A DNA stretch of 64,000 bases from assembly GCF_041261445.1 (NCBI RefSeq), contig NZ_JBGCCU010000020.1:164327-228326 (forward strand). The letters run 5' to 3'. Under the pieces are notes generated by a model. The model searched no databases. It was not told the origin of the DNA and was given only the letters and a program-made list of their open reading frames with translations. Below are positions 53,000 to 61,172 of the stretch, piece after piece. Made by a program: the position numbers and the translations under genes. Position 1 is the stretch's first letter. Each line of letters opens with the position of its first letter. Origin of the DNA: Catenulispora sp. EB89 (GTDB lineage Bacteria > Actinomycetota > Actinomycetes > Streptomycetales > Catenulisporaceae).

Positions 53000-54448
53000 A
53001 TGTCCTCCGTCCGGATAACGCCCGTCGCCGACCCGACCACGACGACCCCGTCGTGGCGCAAATGGGCTGTGCGAGCCGCGGTTCCGGTGGCGGGGGTGTT
53101 CCTGTTGCTGGCTTCGCTGTGGCTGGCGGTGCGGATCACGCCGCTGCAGGCGGTGACCGCGGCCGGACAGACGGTCGAGGTCGGCGCGGCCTCGCCGGAC
53201 TTCGGGCCGTCCGGGCCGGCCGAGTTGGACCTGTTCGGGCAGACGATCTCCACCCAGCCGGACTTCCCGGGGCCGGTGCGGCCGCGGCTGCGGCTCACGC
53301 ACATCACCGCGAACGCCGAACTGCAGCAGCTGCTGGGCTCCGGCGACCACAACAGCGCGGGCCTGCTGGGCCGCCAGCTGTCCGAGGGCTGGCTGCGGTA
53401 CGGACTGTGGGAGGGCGCGGTGTCGGCGGGCATCGTCGTCGTGGTCCTCTCGGCGGTGACCGGCCTGCGCCGCTACTCGATGCGCCGGACGGCGGTCGTG
53501 CTGCTCGCCGGGGCGGCGTCGATGAGCGCCGTCAACGTCGTGGGCTTCGGGCTGCTCGCCTCCGGCACGCCGGCGGCGCTGCGGCACGTGCACTCGCTGT
53601 CCGACCTCGTCGGCAGCGGCGGGACCGGCTACCCGGTGGCGCCGGCCGACGGACCGGCGCTGGGCGCGGTGCAGGCCGTGGTGATCGGCGACTCCACGGC
53701 CGCCGGCATCGGCAACCGGCCGCTGCCGCAGCCGGACGCGCTGGACAAGGCCTGCGGCCGCAGCGCCGACGCGTTCGCCGAGCAGCTGGCGGCGGTGAAC
53801 GACTGGAACGTGCTGAACCTGGCCTGCTCCGGCGCGACCGTGCGCACCGGCCTGCTCGGCCCGCAGCCGGCCGGGCCGCTCAGCGCCCCGCCGCAGATCG
53901 CGCAGCTCCAGCGCGCGCCGAAGGCCCACGTGATCATCGTCAGCATCGGCGCCGACGACCTGCACTGGGCCGACCTGACCCGCTTCTGCGCGGCCAGCCC
54001 GAGCTGCGACGACCGGGCCACGGACGCGTACTTCCAGCAGCAGACGGTCGCCTTCGTGATGGACTACCGCGACCTGCTGACCCAGCTGGCGGCGCTGCCC
54101 GGCAACCCGACGGTGATCGTGAACCAGTACTACGACCCGTTCGGACCGGACACCTCCTGCCTGGCCGCCGAGGGCGTGGACGCGGCCAAGGCCAAGACCC
54201 TGCAGAACCGCCTGGACCAGCTGAACACGGCGCTGCGCCAGGGCGCGGACGCGGCGGGGTTCACCTCGGTGCAACCGTCGTTCGCCGGCCACGCGCTGTG
54301 CAGCGCGGAGCCGTTCGTGCAGGGACCGAAGGACAAGGCGCCGCTGCACCCGACGGCGGCCGGGGAGTTGGCGATCGCGCTGGCTGATCAGCAGGCTTTG
54401 TCGGTGGCTCGGAGCCCGGGGGCGGCTACGTCTTCTTCGTCGCGGTAG
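53000..54448 (+). CDS. Membrane-anchored SGNH/GDSL hydrolase
   Basis: 482 aa. Two N-terminal hydrophobic segments (VPVAGVFLLLASLWLAVRIT; AVSAGIVVVVLSAVTGL, with a third around residue 175) anchor the protein. Extracellular SGNH domain: block I VVIGDSTAAGIGN (Ser), block II NLACSGATV (Gly), block III reads IGADDLHW, with Asp where Asn is usual, and block V HPTAAGELA (His). Likely an esterase or acetyl-hydrolase. ATG is 6 nt from TAAGCC (52988-52993). A hairpin follows. Confidence 0.85.
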   Translation: MSSVRITPVADPTTTTPSWRKWAVRAAVPVAGVFLLLASLWLAVRITPLQAVTAAGQTVEVGAASPDFGPSGPAELDLFGQTISTQPDFPGPVRPRLRLTHITANAELQQLLGSGDHNSAGLLGRQLSEGWLRYGLWEGAVSAGIVVVVLSAVTGLRRYSMRRTAVVLLAGAASMSAVNVVGFGLLASGTPAALRHVHSLSDLVGSGGTGYPVAPADGPALGAVQAVVIGDSTAAGIGNRPLPQPDALDKACGRSADAFAEQLAAVNDWNVLNLACSGATVRTGLLGPQPAGPLSAPPQIAQLQRAPKAHVIIVSIGADDLHWADLTRFCAASPSCDDRATDAYFQQQTVAFVMDYRDLLTQLAALPGNPTVIVNQYYDPFGPDTSCLAAEGVDAAKAKTLQNRLDQLNTALRQGADAAGFTSVQPSFAGHALCSAEPFVQGPKDKAPLHPTAAGELAIALADQQALSVARSPGAATSSSSR

Positions 54449-54487
54449 CCACCGCTTTTGGTCGGCAGGCTGCCTCTTCTTCGCGAT

Positions 54488-54508
54488 AAGGGAGCCTTTG
54501 TCTCCCTT
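54488..54508 (+). terminator. Short hairpin after the SGNH gene
   Basis: AAGGGAG (54488-54494) pairs exactly with CTCCCTT (54502-54508), 7-nt loop, in a locally T-rich stretch. 39 bp after the stop. Confidence 0.6.
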
Positions 54509-54636
54509 CCAGTTCTTGCGCTGCCAATTGGTGAACCATCAATCCTCTGCCACCGTCCCGTCGGCCGGTGCACTGTTGTCCGCAGAGCGCACAACTGAGC
54601 CACTGTTCACCGGATCTTGACAAGAAGGGGACATTT

Positions 54637-55656
54637 ATGAGGTTCACCCCCAAGGTTGCGGCGACCGCCGCAGTCGTCACCAGTGCCATGGCGATGGTCG
54701 CCGTGGCCCCGATCGCCGCCAACGCCGCGCCGCACCGGGCCGTGGCGTCGGCGTCGTCGGCGGCGGCGGTCACACCGAACTCCTCGATCAACGGCAGCAT
54801 CTCGGCCTCGGAGATCCTGTCCCGGGCCGCGTCGTGGAACGGGACCCCGTACAGCACCGGCGTGTACAAGGCCGGGCCCGGCGGCGACGTGTCCTACCGC
54901 ACCGACTGCTCCGGCTACGTGTCGATGGCCTTCCACCTGTCCAGCAGCCCGTCCACGATCGACCTGCCGTCGTACGTGCACTCGATCAGCAAGGCCGACC
55001 TGCAGCCCGGCGACATCCTCGGCGTGCTCGGCCCGGGCACCGGCGGCAACGCCGGGCACGTGCTGATCTTCGACGGGTGGGCGGACAGCGGCCACACGCA
55101 GTACAACGCCTGGGAGGACTCCGGCGACCAGGGCGTGCACCACGGGGTGATCCCCTACCCCTACTGGCCGAACACCAGCGGCCCCTCGCCGTCGCTGTAC
55201 CAGCCGTACCGGTACAACAAGGAGACCGGCTCCCCCGGCGGCGGTGGCGGCATCCCGCCGTGGCCGAACCTCGTGGAGGGCAACACCGGCACCAACGTCG
55301 AGGCCGCGCAGTACCTGCTGGACGACCACGGGGCGTCCATCGCGACGGACAGCCAGTTCGGCACGAACACCTACAACGCGACGCGGTCCTACCAGTCCTC
55401 GCACGGTCTGGGCGTCGACGGCCAGATCGGCCCGCAGACCTGGGGCTCGCTGATCGTCCAGGTCCAGTCCGGCTCCTCCGGCGACGCGGTCAAGGCCGCG
55501 CAGCTGGAGCTGAACAAGTACGGCTACGGCCTGTCGGTCGACGGCTCGTTCGGGCCGGCCACCGACAGCGCGGCCCGCGCGTTCCAGTCGGCGCACGGTC
55601 TGGGCGTCGACGGGCAGATCGGCCCGCAGACGTGGGAGACGCTCGTCGGGGACTGA
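54637..55656 (+). CDS. Secreted NlpC/P60-like hydrolase with two peptidoglycan-binding repeats
   Basis: 339 aa. Signal peptide (AAVVTSAMAMVAVAPIAANA). Catalytic Cys in SYRTDCSGYVSMAF and His in NAGHVLIFDGW define an NlpC/P60-type endopeptidase domain (~residues 60-190). After a Gly/Pro linker come two PG_binding_1 modules (ARSYQSSHGLGVDGQIGPQT-like and AFQSAHGLGVDGQIGPQTWE), nearly identical in their ends. Cuts stem peptides in the wall. AGAAGGGG precedes ATG. The 188-bp upstream region was checked for a c-di-AMP riboswitch and none was recognised. Confidence 0.88.
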   Translation: MRFTPKVAATAAVVTSAMAMVAVAPIAANAAPHRAVASASSAAAVTPNSSINGSISASEILSRAASWNGTPYSTGVYKAGPGGDVSYRTDCSGYVSMAFHLSSSPSTIDLPSYVHSISKADLQPGDILGVLGPGTGGNAGHVLIFDGWADSGHTQYNAWEDSGDQGVHHGVIPYPYWPNTSGPSPSLYQPYRYNKETGSPGGGGGIPPWPNLVEGNTGTNVEAAQYLLDDHGASIATDSQFGTNTYNATRSYQSSHGLGVDGQIGPQTWGSLIVQVQSGSSGDAVKAAQLELNKYGYGLSVDGSFGPATDSAARAFQSAHGLGVDGQIGPQTWETLVGD

Positions 55657-55757
55657 TCGAACCCTGCTGATCGGCACCATCTGATCGGAGGCTGATCGGG
55701 GACGCATCGGCAGTCGCCGGTCGGCTGCCACCGCCCTCGATCGGCCACTGATCCGCC

Positions 55758-55788
55758 GGCCCCGGCTCGGACGTTCCGAGCCGGGGCC
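55758..55788 (+). terminator. Strong hairpin terminator
   Basis: 14-bp perfect stem (55758-55771 with 55775-55788), 3-nt loop, 100 bp after the NlpC/P60 stop. The rest of the 234-bp gap contains TGATCGG-type repeats (55655-55720) and the next promoter. Confidence 0.8.
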
Positions 55789-55890
55789 TCGGCGCGCCCC
55801 CGGGACCGGCCCCGCCGGGCCGAACCGGGCGAAACTTGGTAAGTTCTCATGGCGTAAACCCGATGAGACCTTCTCCGACCTGGCGGTTCG

Positions 55891-56859
55891 ATGACATATC
55901 TGGGCTCTGACACGTACGTCATCGACACCCTCATGTCCGGCCACACCGGCATCACCGCCGGCTACGCCATCCTCGGCGACCACCCGGCGCTGATCGAGAC
56001 CGGCACCGCGAAGTCGGCACCGGTGGTCCGCGACGAGCTCGCGGCCCTCGGCGTCGGACCGGAGGACCTGCGCACGATCGTGGTCACGCACATCCACCTG
56101 GACCACGCCGGCGGCGTCGGGGACCTGGCGGCGATGTTCCCGAACGCCGAGGTCGTCGTGCACGCCTCCGGCGCGCGGCACCTGGTGGATCCCGAGCGGC
56201 TGATGTCCAGCGCCCGCCGCGTGTTCGGCTCGCTGATGGACGACGTGTTCGGGCCGCTGCTGCCGACCGAGGCACGGCGGGTCCGGGCCGTGGAGGACAT
56301 CGGCTTCATCGACCTCGGCGGCGGCCGCCGCCTGGAGACGCACCACACCCCCGGACACGCGCGGCACCACGTCGGCCTGATCGACAACGTCACCGGCGAC
56401 CTGTACGTCGGCGACGCGGCCGGCCTCTACATCCCCGCCGAGGACCCCGACCAGCCCGGCGACGTCCGCCCCGGCACACCCCCGCCGGACTTCGACCTGC
56501 CGCTGGCGCTGAACTCGCTGGAGAAGTTCCGCACGCTCCAGCCGACACGGCTGCTGTTCAGCCACTACGGCCCGGTCAGCGACGTCACCGACACGCTCGC
56601 ACGCGCCGAGGAGGAGGTGCGGCTGTGGGTGGAGCTGGTGCGCGACGCCCGGACCAGCCGGCTGGACCTGGACCACGCCATCGAGATGGTGCGGGAGAAG
56701 ACCGCGGCGCGCTATCCGGTGGAGCAGGCGAACGAGGAGACGCAGACGAAGTTCGAGGAGCTGTCTTCGTACGCGTCGAACATCGTCGGGATCAACATGT
56801 ACCTGAACAAGACCGACGGGTGGGAGCACCCGATGGCGGACGCGGCCAGCGCGGGGTGA
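55891..56859 (+). CDS. MBL-fold metallo-hydrolase
   Basis: 322 aa. Metal-binding set: VVTHIHLDHAGGVGDLAAMF (HxHxDH), HHTPGHARHHVGL, YVGDAAGLYIP (Asp) and LLFSHYGPVS (last His). A C-terminal helical domain (LVRDARTSRLDLDHAIEMVR) resembles glyoxalase II/beta-lactamase-like thioesterases. Substrate unknown; hydrolysis of a thioester or lactone is the family default. Confidence 0.88.
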   Translation: MTYLGSDTYVIDTLMSGHTGITAGYAILGDHPALIETGTAKSAPVVRDELAALGVGPEDLRTIVVTHIHLDHAGGVGDLAAMFPNAEVVVHASGARHLVDPERLMSSARRVFGSLMDDVFGPLLPTEARRVRAVEDIGFIDLGGGRRLETHHTPGHARHHVGLIDNVTGDLYVGDAAGLYIPAEDPDQPGDVRPGTPPPDFDLPLALNSLEKFRTLQPTRLLFSHYGPVSDVTDTLARAEEEVRLWVELVRDARTSRLDLDHAIEMVREKTAARYPVEQANEETQTKFEELSSYASNIVGINMYLNKTDGWEHPMADAASAG

Positions 56860-56896
56860 GCTGAGGCCGCGACTGTCGTCAGATCCACCAATCGGT

Positions 56897-57541
56897 TTAT
56901 CGACAAGTCAGCAGAAGCGGGAAAGCCTCGACAACATCCTTCACCGTCGCCGTCGCCGCCCGAGGTGCGGCTGCACCGTCCGCGCCGATCCACACCGTCC
57001 GCAGCCCCACCGCCGCCCCGCCTTCGATGTCAGCGTGCGCATCGTCGCCGACCATCCAGCCGCCGTCGGTCAGCGGGCGTCCCGCGCTGTCGGCGGCGAT
57101 CCGGAAGATCTGCGCGTCGGGCTTGCGGATTCCCAGCGCCCCGGACACCACCACCGAGTCCACGAGCCGGCCGAGCCCGGTGCGCTCGACCTTCCCCAGC
57201 TGGTTGTCCGCCTCGCCGTTGGTCACGATGCCCAGCCGCCATCCGGCGCGCCGCATGGCGACCAGGCCGTCGCGGACTTCGTCACGCAGCTCGACGTACT
57301 CCGGCATACGGCTGCGATACAGCCGCCACAGATCCTCCACAGGCTCCGCGAGGCCGTAGCGTTCCCGCACCCGCGCGAAGAAGGCGTCCCTCTTCTGGCG
57401 CGGGTCCCACGCCTCGACCAGCCACTCCTCCGCCTCCGCCGACAGTGCGAAGCCGCGTGCGAAGTCCTGCGCGAAGCGTCGGAAGGCCGGAGCCAGCTCG
57501 ATGAGTGTGTCGTCCAGGTCGAACAACGCCAAGAGGCCCAT
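56897..57541 (-). CDS. HAD hydrolase (phosphoglycolate-phosphatase type)
   Basis: 214 aa. LFDLDDTLIELAPAF (DxDDT nucleophile), cap helices with WRLYRSRMPEYVELRD, LGIVTNGEADNQ (motif II), GIRKPDAQIF (Lys) and MVGDDAHADIEGG (motif III/IV). Dephosphorylates a small metabolite. ATG 57541 is 7 nt from TACGAT (complement of 57549-57554), leaderless; divergent from the flavoprotein gene. Confidence 0.88.
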   Translation of the reverse strand: MGLLALFDLDDTLIELAPAFRRFAQDFARGFALSAEAEEWLVEAWDPRQKRDAFFARVRERYGLAEPVEDLWRLYRSRMPEYVELRDEVRDGLVAMRRAGWRLGIVTNGEADNQLGKVERTGLGRLVDSVVVSGALGIRKPDAQIFRIAADSAGRPLTDGGWMVGDDAHADIEGGAAVGLRTVWIGADGAAAPRAATATVKDVVEAFPLLLTCR

Positions 57542-57623
57542 GGAGATGATCGTACCGACCGCTACTCTGGAGGTAAGGACCGCAGAGCTGGCGGGCCGCT
57601 ACCACTCCGGAAGGGCTGCCGCA

Positions 57624-58331
57624 GTGACCGAAGCCGTCGTCGAGACCAGCACCGCCGAGACCAGCACCGCCGAGAGCACCGAGCCCGTCATCGCCCCGGC
57701 CCCGCCCGAGGCCGCCATCACCTCCGAGGCCGAACTCCGCGCCCTGCTCGGCGAGCCGATGGAGCGCGCCGTCACCAAGGAACGCGTCCGACTCAAGCCG
57801 ATCGACCGCCGCTGGCTGGCCGCCTCGCCGCTGTGCTTCCTGGCCACCAGCGACGAGCTGGGCAACTGCGACGTCTCGCCGAAGGGCGACCCGGCCGGCT
57901 TCGTGAAGGTCCTCGACGACACCCGCCTGGCCGTGCCCGAGCGCCCCGGCAACCGGCGGGCCGACGGGTATCACAACATCCTGCGCAACCCGCACGTCGG
58001 CATGATCTTCGTGGTGCCGGGCCGCACCGAGACGCTGCGGGTCAACGGCCGGGCGCGGCTGGTGCGCGACGCGCCGTACTTCGACGACATGATCGTCAAG
58101 GGGCACCGGCCGATCATGGCGCTGGAAGTCGAGATCGAGCAGATCTTCTTCCACTGCCCGAAGGCGTTCCTGCGCTCCTCGCTGTGGAAGCCGCCGACGT
58201 GGGACCCGGACCAGCTGCCGCCGCACGCCGTCATCGTGAAGTCGGTGCAGCCGACGCGCGAGTCGCTGGAGGAGCTGACCGAGTACTACGGCGCGAGCTA
58301 CGAGAAGAGCATCTACGTCACGAAGAAGTAG
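57624..58331 (+). CDS. MSMEG_1061-family FMN-dependent PPOX flavoprotein
   Basis: 235 aa from GTG 57624 (GGAAGGG upstream). The N-terminus carries a 15-bp repeat-encoded TSTAETSTAEST tail. The core LASEPMERAV-like LGEPMERAVTKERVRLKPID, SPLCFLATSDELGNCDVSPK, NPHVGMIFVVPGRTETLRVN and HCPKAFLRSSLW are the family motifs of this pyridoxamine-oxidase-like group. Reaction unknown. Confidence 0.85.
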   Translation: MTEAVVETSTAETSTAESTEPVIAPAPPEAAITSEAELRALLGEPMERAVTKERVRLKPIDRRWLAASPLCFLATSDELGNCDVSPKGDPAGFVKVLDDTRLAVPERPGNRRADGYHNILRNPHVGMIFVVPGRTETLRVNGRARLVRDAPYFDDMIVKGHRPIMALEVEIEQIFFHCPKAFLRSSLWKPPTWDPDQLPPHAVIVKSVQPTRESLEELTEYYGASYEKSIYVTKK

Positions 58332-58412
58332 GCGCGGACGACCAGTCGCGGAGCAGCCCCTGCGGTTGTCGGTGCCCCTGCGGTTGTCGGCGGCGGCCGG
58401 TAACGTCGGAAC

Positions 58413-58853
58413 ATGGCGTTCACCTATCAAGTCGTCGTCGACTCCGCCGACCCGCACGCTCTGGCCGACTGGTGGGCCGAGGCGATCGGGTGGGACCTGG
58501 AGCCCTCGAACGAGGACTTCATCCGCTCGATGGTCGCCGCCGGCCACGCCACCGAGGCCGACACCAAGACCCACAACGGCGTCCTGGTCTGGGCCCTCGG
58601 CCAGGCGATCGTGCACCCCGACGGCAAGGACGCCGGGCCCGGCTCGCGCATCCTGTTCCAGGTGGTGCCCGAGCCCAAGACCGTGAAGAACCGCGTGCAC
58701 CTGGACATCAAGGTCGGCGAGGGGAACCTGGAGAGCGAGCTGGCGCGGCTGGCCGCGCGTGGAGCCAAGGTGCTGCACCGGGGCCAGCAGGGACCGTCGC
58801 GCTGGGTCACCATCGCCGACCCCGAGGGCAATGAATTGTGTCTGCACTCGTGA
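58413..58853 (+). CDS. VOC family glyoxalase-like protein
   Basis: 146 aa. VVDSADPHALADWWAEAIGW and RVHLDIKVGEGNLESELARL with ITIADPEGNELCLH-like end (WVTIADPEGNELCLH) show the two-module VOC fold typical of actinobacterial 'glyoxalase-like domain' proteins. ATG 6 nt from TAACGT (58401-58406). A 16-bp direct repeat (CCCCTGCGGTTGTCGG) lies just upstream, 58358-58391. Confidence 0.85.
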   Translation: MAFTYQVVVDSADPHALADWWAEAIGWDLEPSNEDFIRSMVAAGHATEADTKTHNGVLVWALGQAIVHPDGKDAGPGSRILFQVVPEPKTVKNRVHLDIKVGEGNLESELARLAARGAKVLHRGQQGPSRWVTIADPEGNELCLHS

Positions 58854-58877
58854 GCGGCAGCCGTTAAAGTCGCGTTC

Positions 58878-59258
58878 ATGACGTCCGATGCCACCGCCGT
58901 CCGCGTGGACAGCTGGATCTGGTCGGTGCGGCTGACCAAGTCCCGGTCGATGGCCGCCGACGCCTGCCGCGGCGGGCACGTGAAGGTGAACAACGAGAGC
59001 GTGAAGCCCTCGCACCTGCTGCGCGTCGGCGACGAGGTGCGGGTGCGGCAGGACCAGCGCGAGCGGGTCGTGGTGGTGAGCAAGCTGATCACGAAGCGGG
59101 TCAGCGCCCCGGCCGCCGCCGAGTGCTACGTCGACAACAGCCCGCCGCCCCCGCCCCGGGAGCTGTTCGTCGCGGTCGCGGTGCGCGACCGCGGCGCCGG
59201 GCGGCCGACGAAGCGCGAGCGGCGGGACATGGACCGGCTGCGCGGGCGGCCTTTCTAG
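58878..59258 (+). CDS. S4-domain RNA-binding protein (Hsp15/HslR-like)
   Basis: 126 aa. The S4 fold VRVDSWIWSVRLTKSRSMAA and GHVKVNNESVKPSHLLRVGD followed by a basic tail (GAGRPTKRERRDMDRLRGRP). Hsp15 relatives bind stalled 50S subunits carrying nascent chains; this protein may act likewise. ATG 7 nt from TAAAGT (58865-58870), leaderless. Confidence 0.9.
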   Translation: MTSDATAVRVDSWIWSVRLTKSRSMAADACRGGHVKVNNESVKPSHLLRVGDEVRVRQDQRERVVVVSKLITKRVSAPAAAECYVDNSPPPPPRELFVAVAVRDRGAGRPTKRERRDMDRLRGRPF

Positions 59259-59306
59259 GCAGTCCTGCAGCGTCCTGCCACGTCCGGCCGCCGCTCACAA
59301 CAGCAG

Positions 59307-59349
59307 GACGCCGCGGAACCGGACTCAGGGTATCCGGCGCCGCGGCGTC
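59307..59349. terminator. Bidirectional hairpin between S4 and aldehyde dehydrogenase genes
   Basis: GACGCCGCGG (59307-59316) pairs with CCGCGGCGTC (59340-59349), with an inner CCGGA/TCCGG stem, between two convergent stop codons. Confidence 0.78.
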
Positions 59350-59359
59350 ACACTCGTGC

Positions 59360-60892
59360 CTACTTCTTGCGGCCGTACCGCGTCTCGGCGTACTTCTTCA
59401 TGATCGCGAAGGTCTTCGGGTTGCGCGCGAACGTCGCGGGCTCGAACGGCGTCGAGTAGCGGCGCCGCGTGATCGCCTTCGGGCGGGTGAACTCGCGCAG
59501 CCCGTCCGCGCCGTGGATGCGGCCGAAGCCGGACTCCCCGACGCCGCCGAACGGCAGGCCCGGGATCCCGGCGAAGGCGATGACCGCGTTGACCGAGGTC
59601 ATGCCGCTGCGCAGGCGCCGGGCGATGGCCGTGCCGCCCCGGCGGGCGAAGACCGAGGCACCGAGGCCGTAGTCGGTGGCGTTGGCGAGCTCGACGGCCT
59701 CCTCGACGTCGCGCACGCCCTTGACCGTGATGGTCGGGCCGAAGGTCTCCTCGCGCACCGCGCTGGAGTCCTCGGGCGTGTCCAGGAGCACGGTCGGCTC
59801 GACGTACGGGGCCTGCACCGCGCCGCTGCCGCCGACCAGGACCGTGGCGCCCTTGGCGATGGCGTCGTCGATGTGCCGGCGCACCACGTCGATCTGCGAG
59901 GGCATGGTCATCGGGCCGTAGGCGGCGTCCGGCCCCTCGCCGGGGGTCAGCGCCAGCTTCTGGATCTGCGAGGTCAGCTCGGCGACGAACTTGTCCTTCA
60001 CCGAGTCCACGACGTAGACCCGCTCGATGCCCACGCAGGTCTGCCCGGCGTTGGACATCGCGCCCCACAGCGCGGCGTCGGCGGCCTTGGACAGGTCCGC
60101 GTCGGCGGCCACGATCATCGCGTCCTTGCCGCCGCACTCCATCAGCACCGGCGTCAGCGACGGCGCGCACGCGGCCATCACCTTGCGGCCGGTCCGGGCG
60201 CTGCCGGTGAACGCGATCTTGTCCACGCCCGACTCGCACAACGCGGCCCCGGTCGGCCCGGTCCCGGTGATCAGCCGCAGCACCTTGTGCGGCGCGTCCG
60301 GGTTGGCCTTGTCGAACGCGTCGACGATCCACTTGCCGATCGCGGTGGTGTACTCCGAAGGCTTGAACACCACGGCGTTGCCGGCGGCCAGCGCGTAGGC
60401 GATCGAGCCCATCGGGGTGAACACGGGGTAGTTCCACGGGCCGATGACGCCGACCACGCCCAGCGGCTGGTACTCCAGCGTCGCGGCGTGGTTGGACATC
60501 AGCAGGCCGGTGCCGACCCGGCGCGGGTGCAGCACCTTGCGCGCGTGCCCGGCGGCCCAGCCGATGTGCTCGATGGCGAGGAAGGCCTCCAGGAAGGCGT
60601 CGCCGCGCGGCTTGCCGTTCTCCCGGTGCATGAGCTCGCCGAGCTCGTCGAGCCCGCGGGTGATGACGCCGGCCCACTTGCGCAGCCGCCGCTCGCGCTC
60701 GGCCCAGGTCAGCGCGGACCACCAGGCGGCGGCCCGGCGTGCCTCGGCCACGACCGCGCGCACCTGCTCGGCGGTCATGGCGGGGAAGGTGGCGACCTCA
60801 CCGCCGTCGGCGGGGTCGTAGGAGACGAAACTGGGGGCGCCCGGTTCCAGGACGCCGACAGCCGCGCCGTTAGCTGAACCCTGATCGCTCAT
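59360..60892 (-). CDS. Aldehyde dehydrogenase (succinate-semialdehyde type)
   Basis: 510 aa. NAD(P) aldehyde dehydrogenase: cofactor region VGVIGPWNYPVFTPMGSIAY, KPSEYTTAIGK, FTGSARTGRKVM; catalytic Glu in LMECGGKDAMI and Cys in SNAGQTCVGIERVYV; ETFGPTITVK near the end. The opening FVSYDPADGGEVATFPAMTA and overall length suggest a succinate-semialdehyde or long-chain type; substrate unknown. GGAAGAGG precedes ATG 60892. Confidence 0.9.
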   Translation of the reverse strand: MSDQGSANGAAVGVLEPGAPSFVSYDPADGGEVATFPAMTAEQVRAVVAEARRAAAWWSALTWAERERRLRKWAGVITRGLDELGELMHRENGKPRGDAFLEAFLAIEHIGWAAGHARKVLHPRRVGTGLLMSNHAATLEYQPLGVVGVIGPWNYPVFTPMGSIAYALAAGNAVVFKPSEYTTAIGKWIVDAFDKANPDAPHKVLRLITGTGPTGAALCESGVDKIAFTGSARTGRKVMAACAPSLTPVLMECGGKDAMIVAADADLSKAADAALWGAMSNAGQTCVGIERVYVVDSVKDKFVAELTSQIQKLALTPGEGPDAAYGPMTMPSQIDVVRRHIDDAIAKGATVLVGGSGAVQAPYVEPTVLLDTPEDSSAVREETFGPTITVKGVRDVEEAVELANATDYGLGASVFARRGGTAIARRLRSGMTSVNAVIAFAGIPGLPFGGVGESGFGRIHGADGLREFTRPKAITRRRYSTPFEPATFARNPKTFAIMKKYAETRYGRKK

Positions 60893-61068
60893 GGCTGACT
60901 GCCTCTTCCATGCGGAGGTGAGGGTGGGTTGGGGACGGATGGTTCCGGAGGGTGTCCGGTCGATCGCTACCGCCGGGTAACGTCGATGGTTCCGATCCTT
61001 CACCTCGAAGCGGCCCGGGGCAATAGGGAGTTGGGACGTGTGGTGGATCAGGCGGGGTGGAAACGCGC

Positions 61069-61103
61069 GACCGGCGGCTGCCCCTGAGGGGTAGCCGCCG
61101 GTC
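61069..61103 (-). terminator. Hairpin terminator after the repeat/TPR gene
   Basis: Stem of 11 bp (61069-61079 with 61093-61103) with an inner CCCC/GGGG pair, 70 bp after the stop of the minus-strand gene. Between 60893 and 61068 lie only the aldehyde dehydrogenase leader and nothing else recognised. Confidence 0.75.
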
Positions 61104-61172
61104 GGTGGTGGTGCGGGGTGGTGCTTGGTTGTACGGGGTCGTGCTGGGTTGTCAGCGCTGGGTTGTCAGTGC

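Noticed and set aside
54449..54636. c-di-AMP (ydaO-type) riboswitch ahead of the NlpC/P60 gene
   Set aside because: Such switches often precede wall hydrolases, but the conserved core segments were not found in this 188-bp leader.
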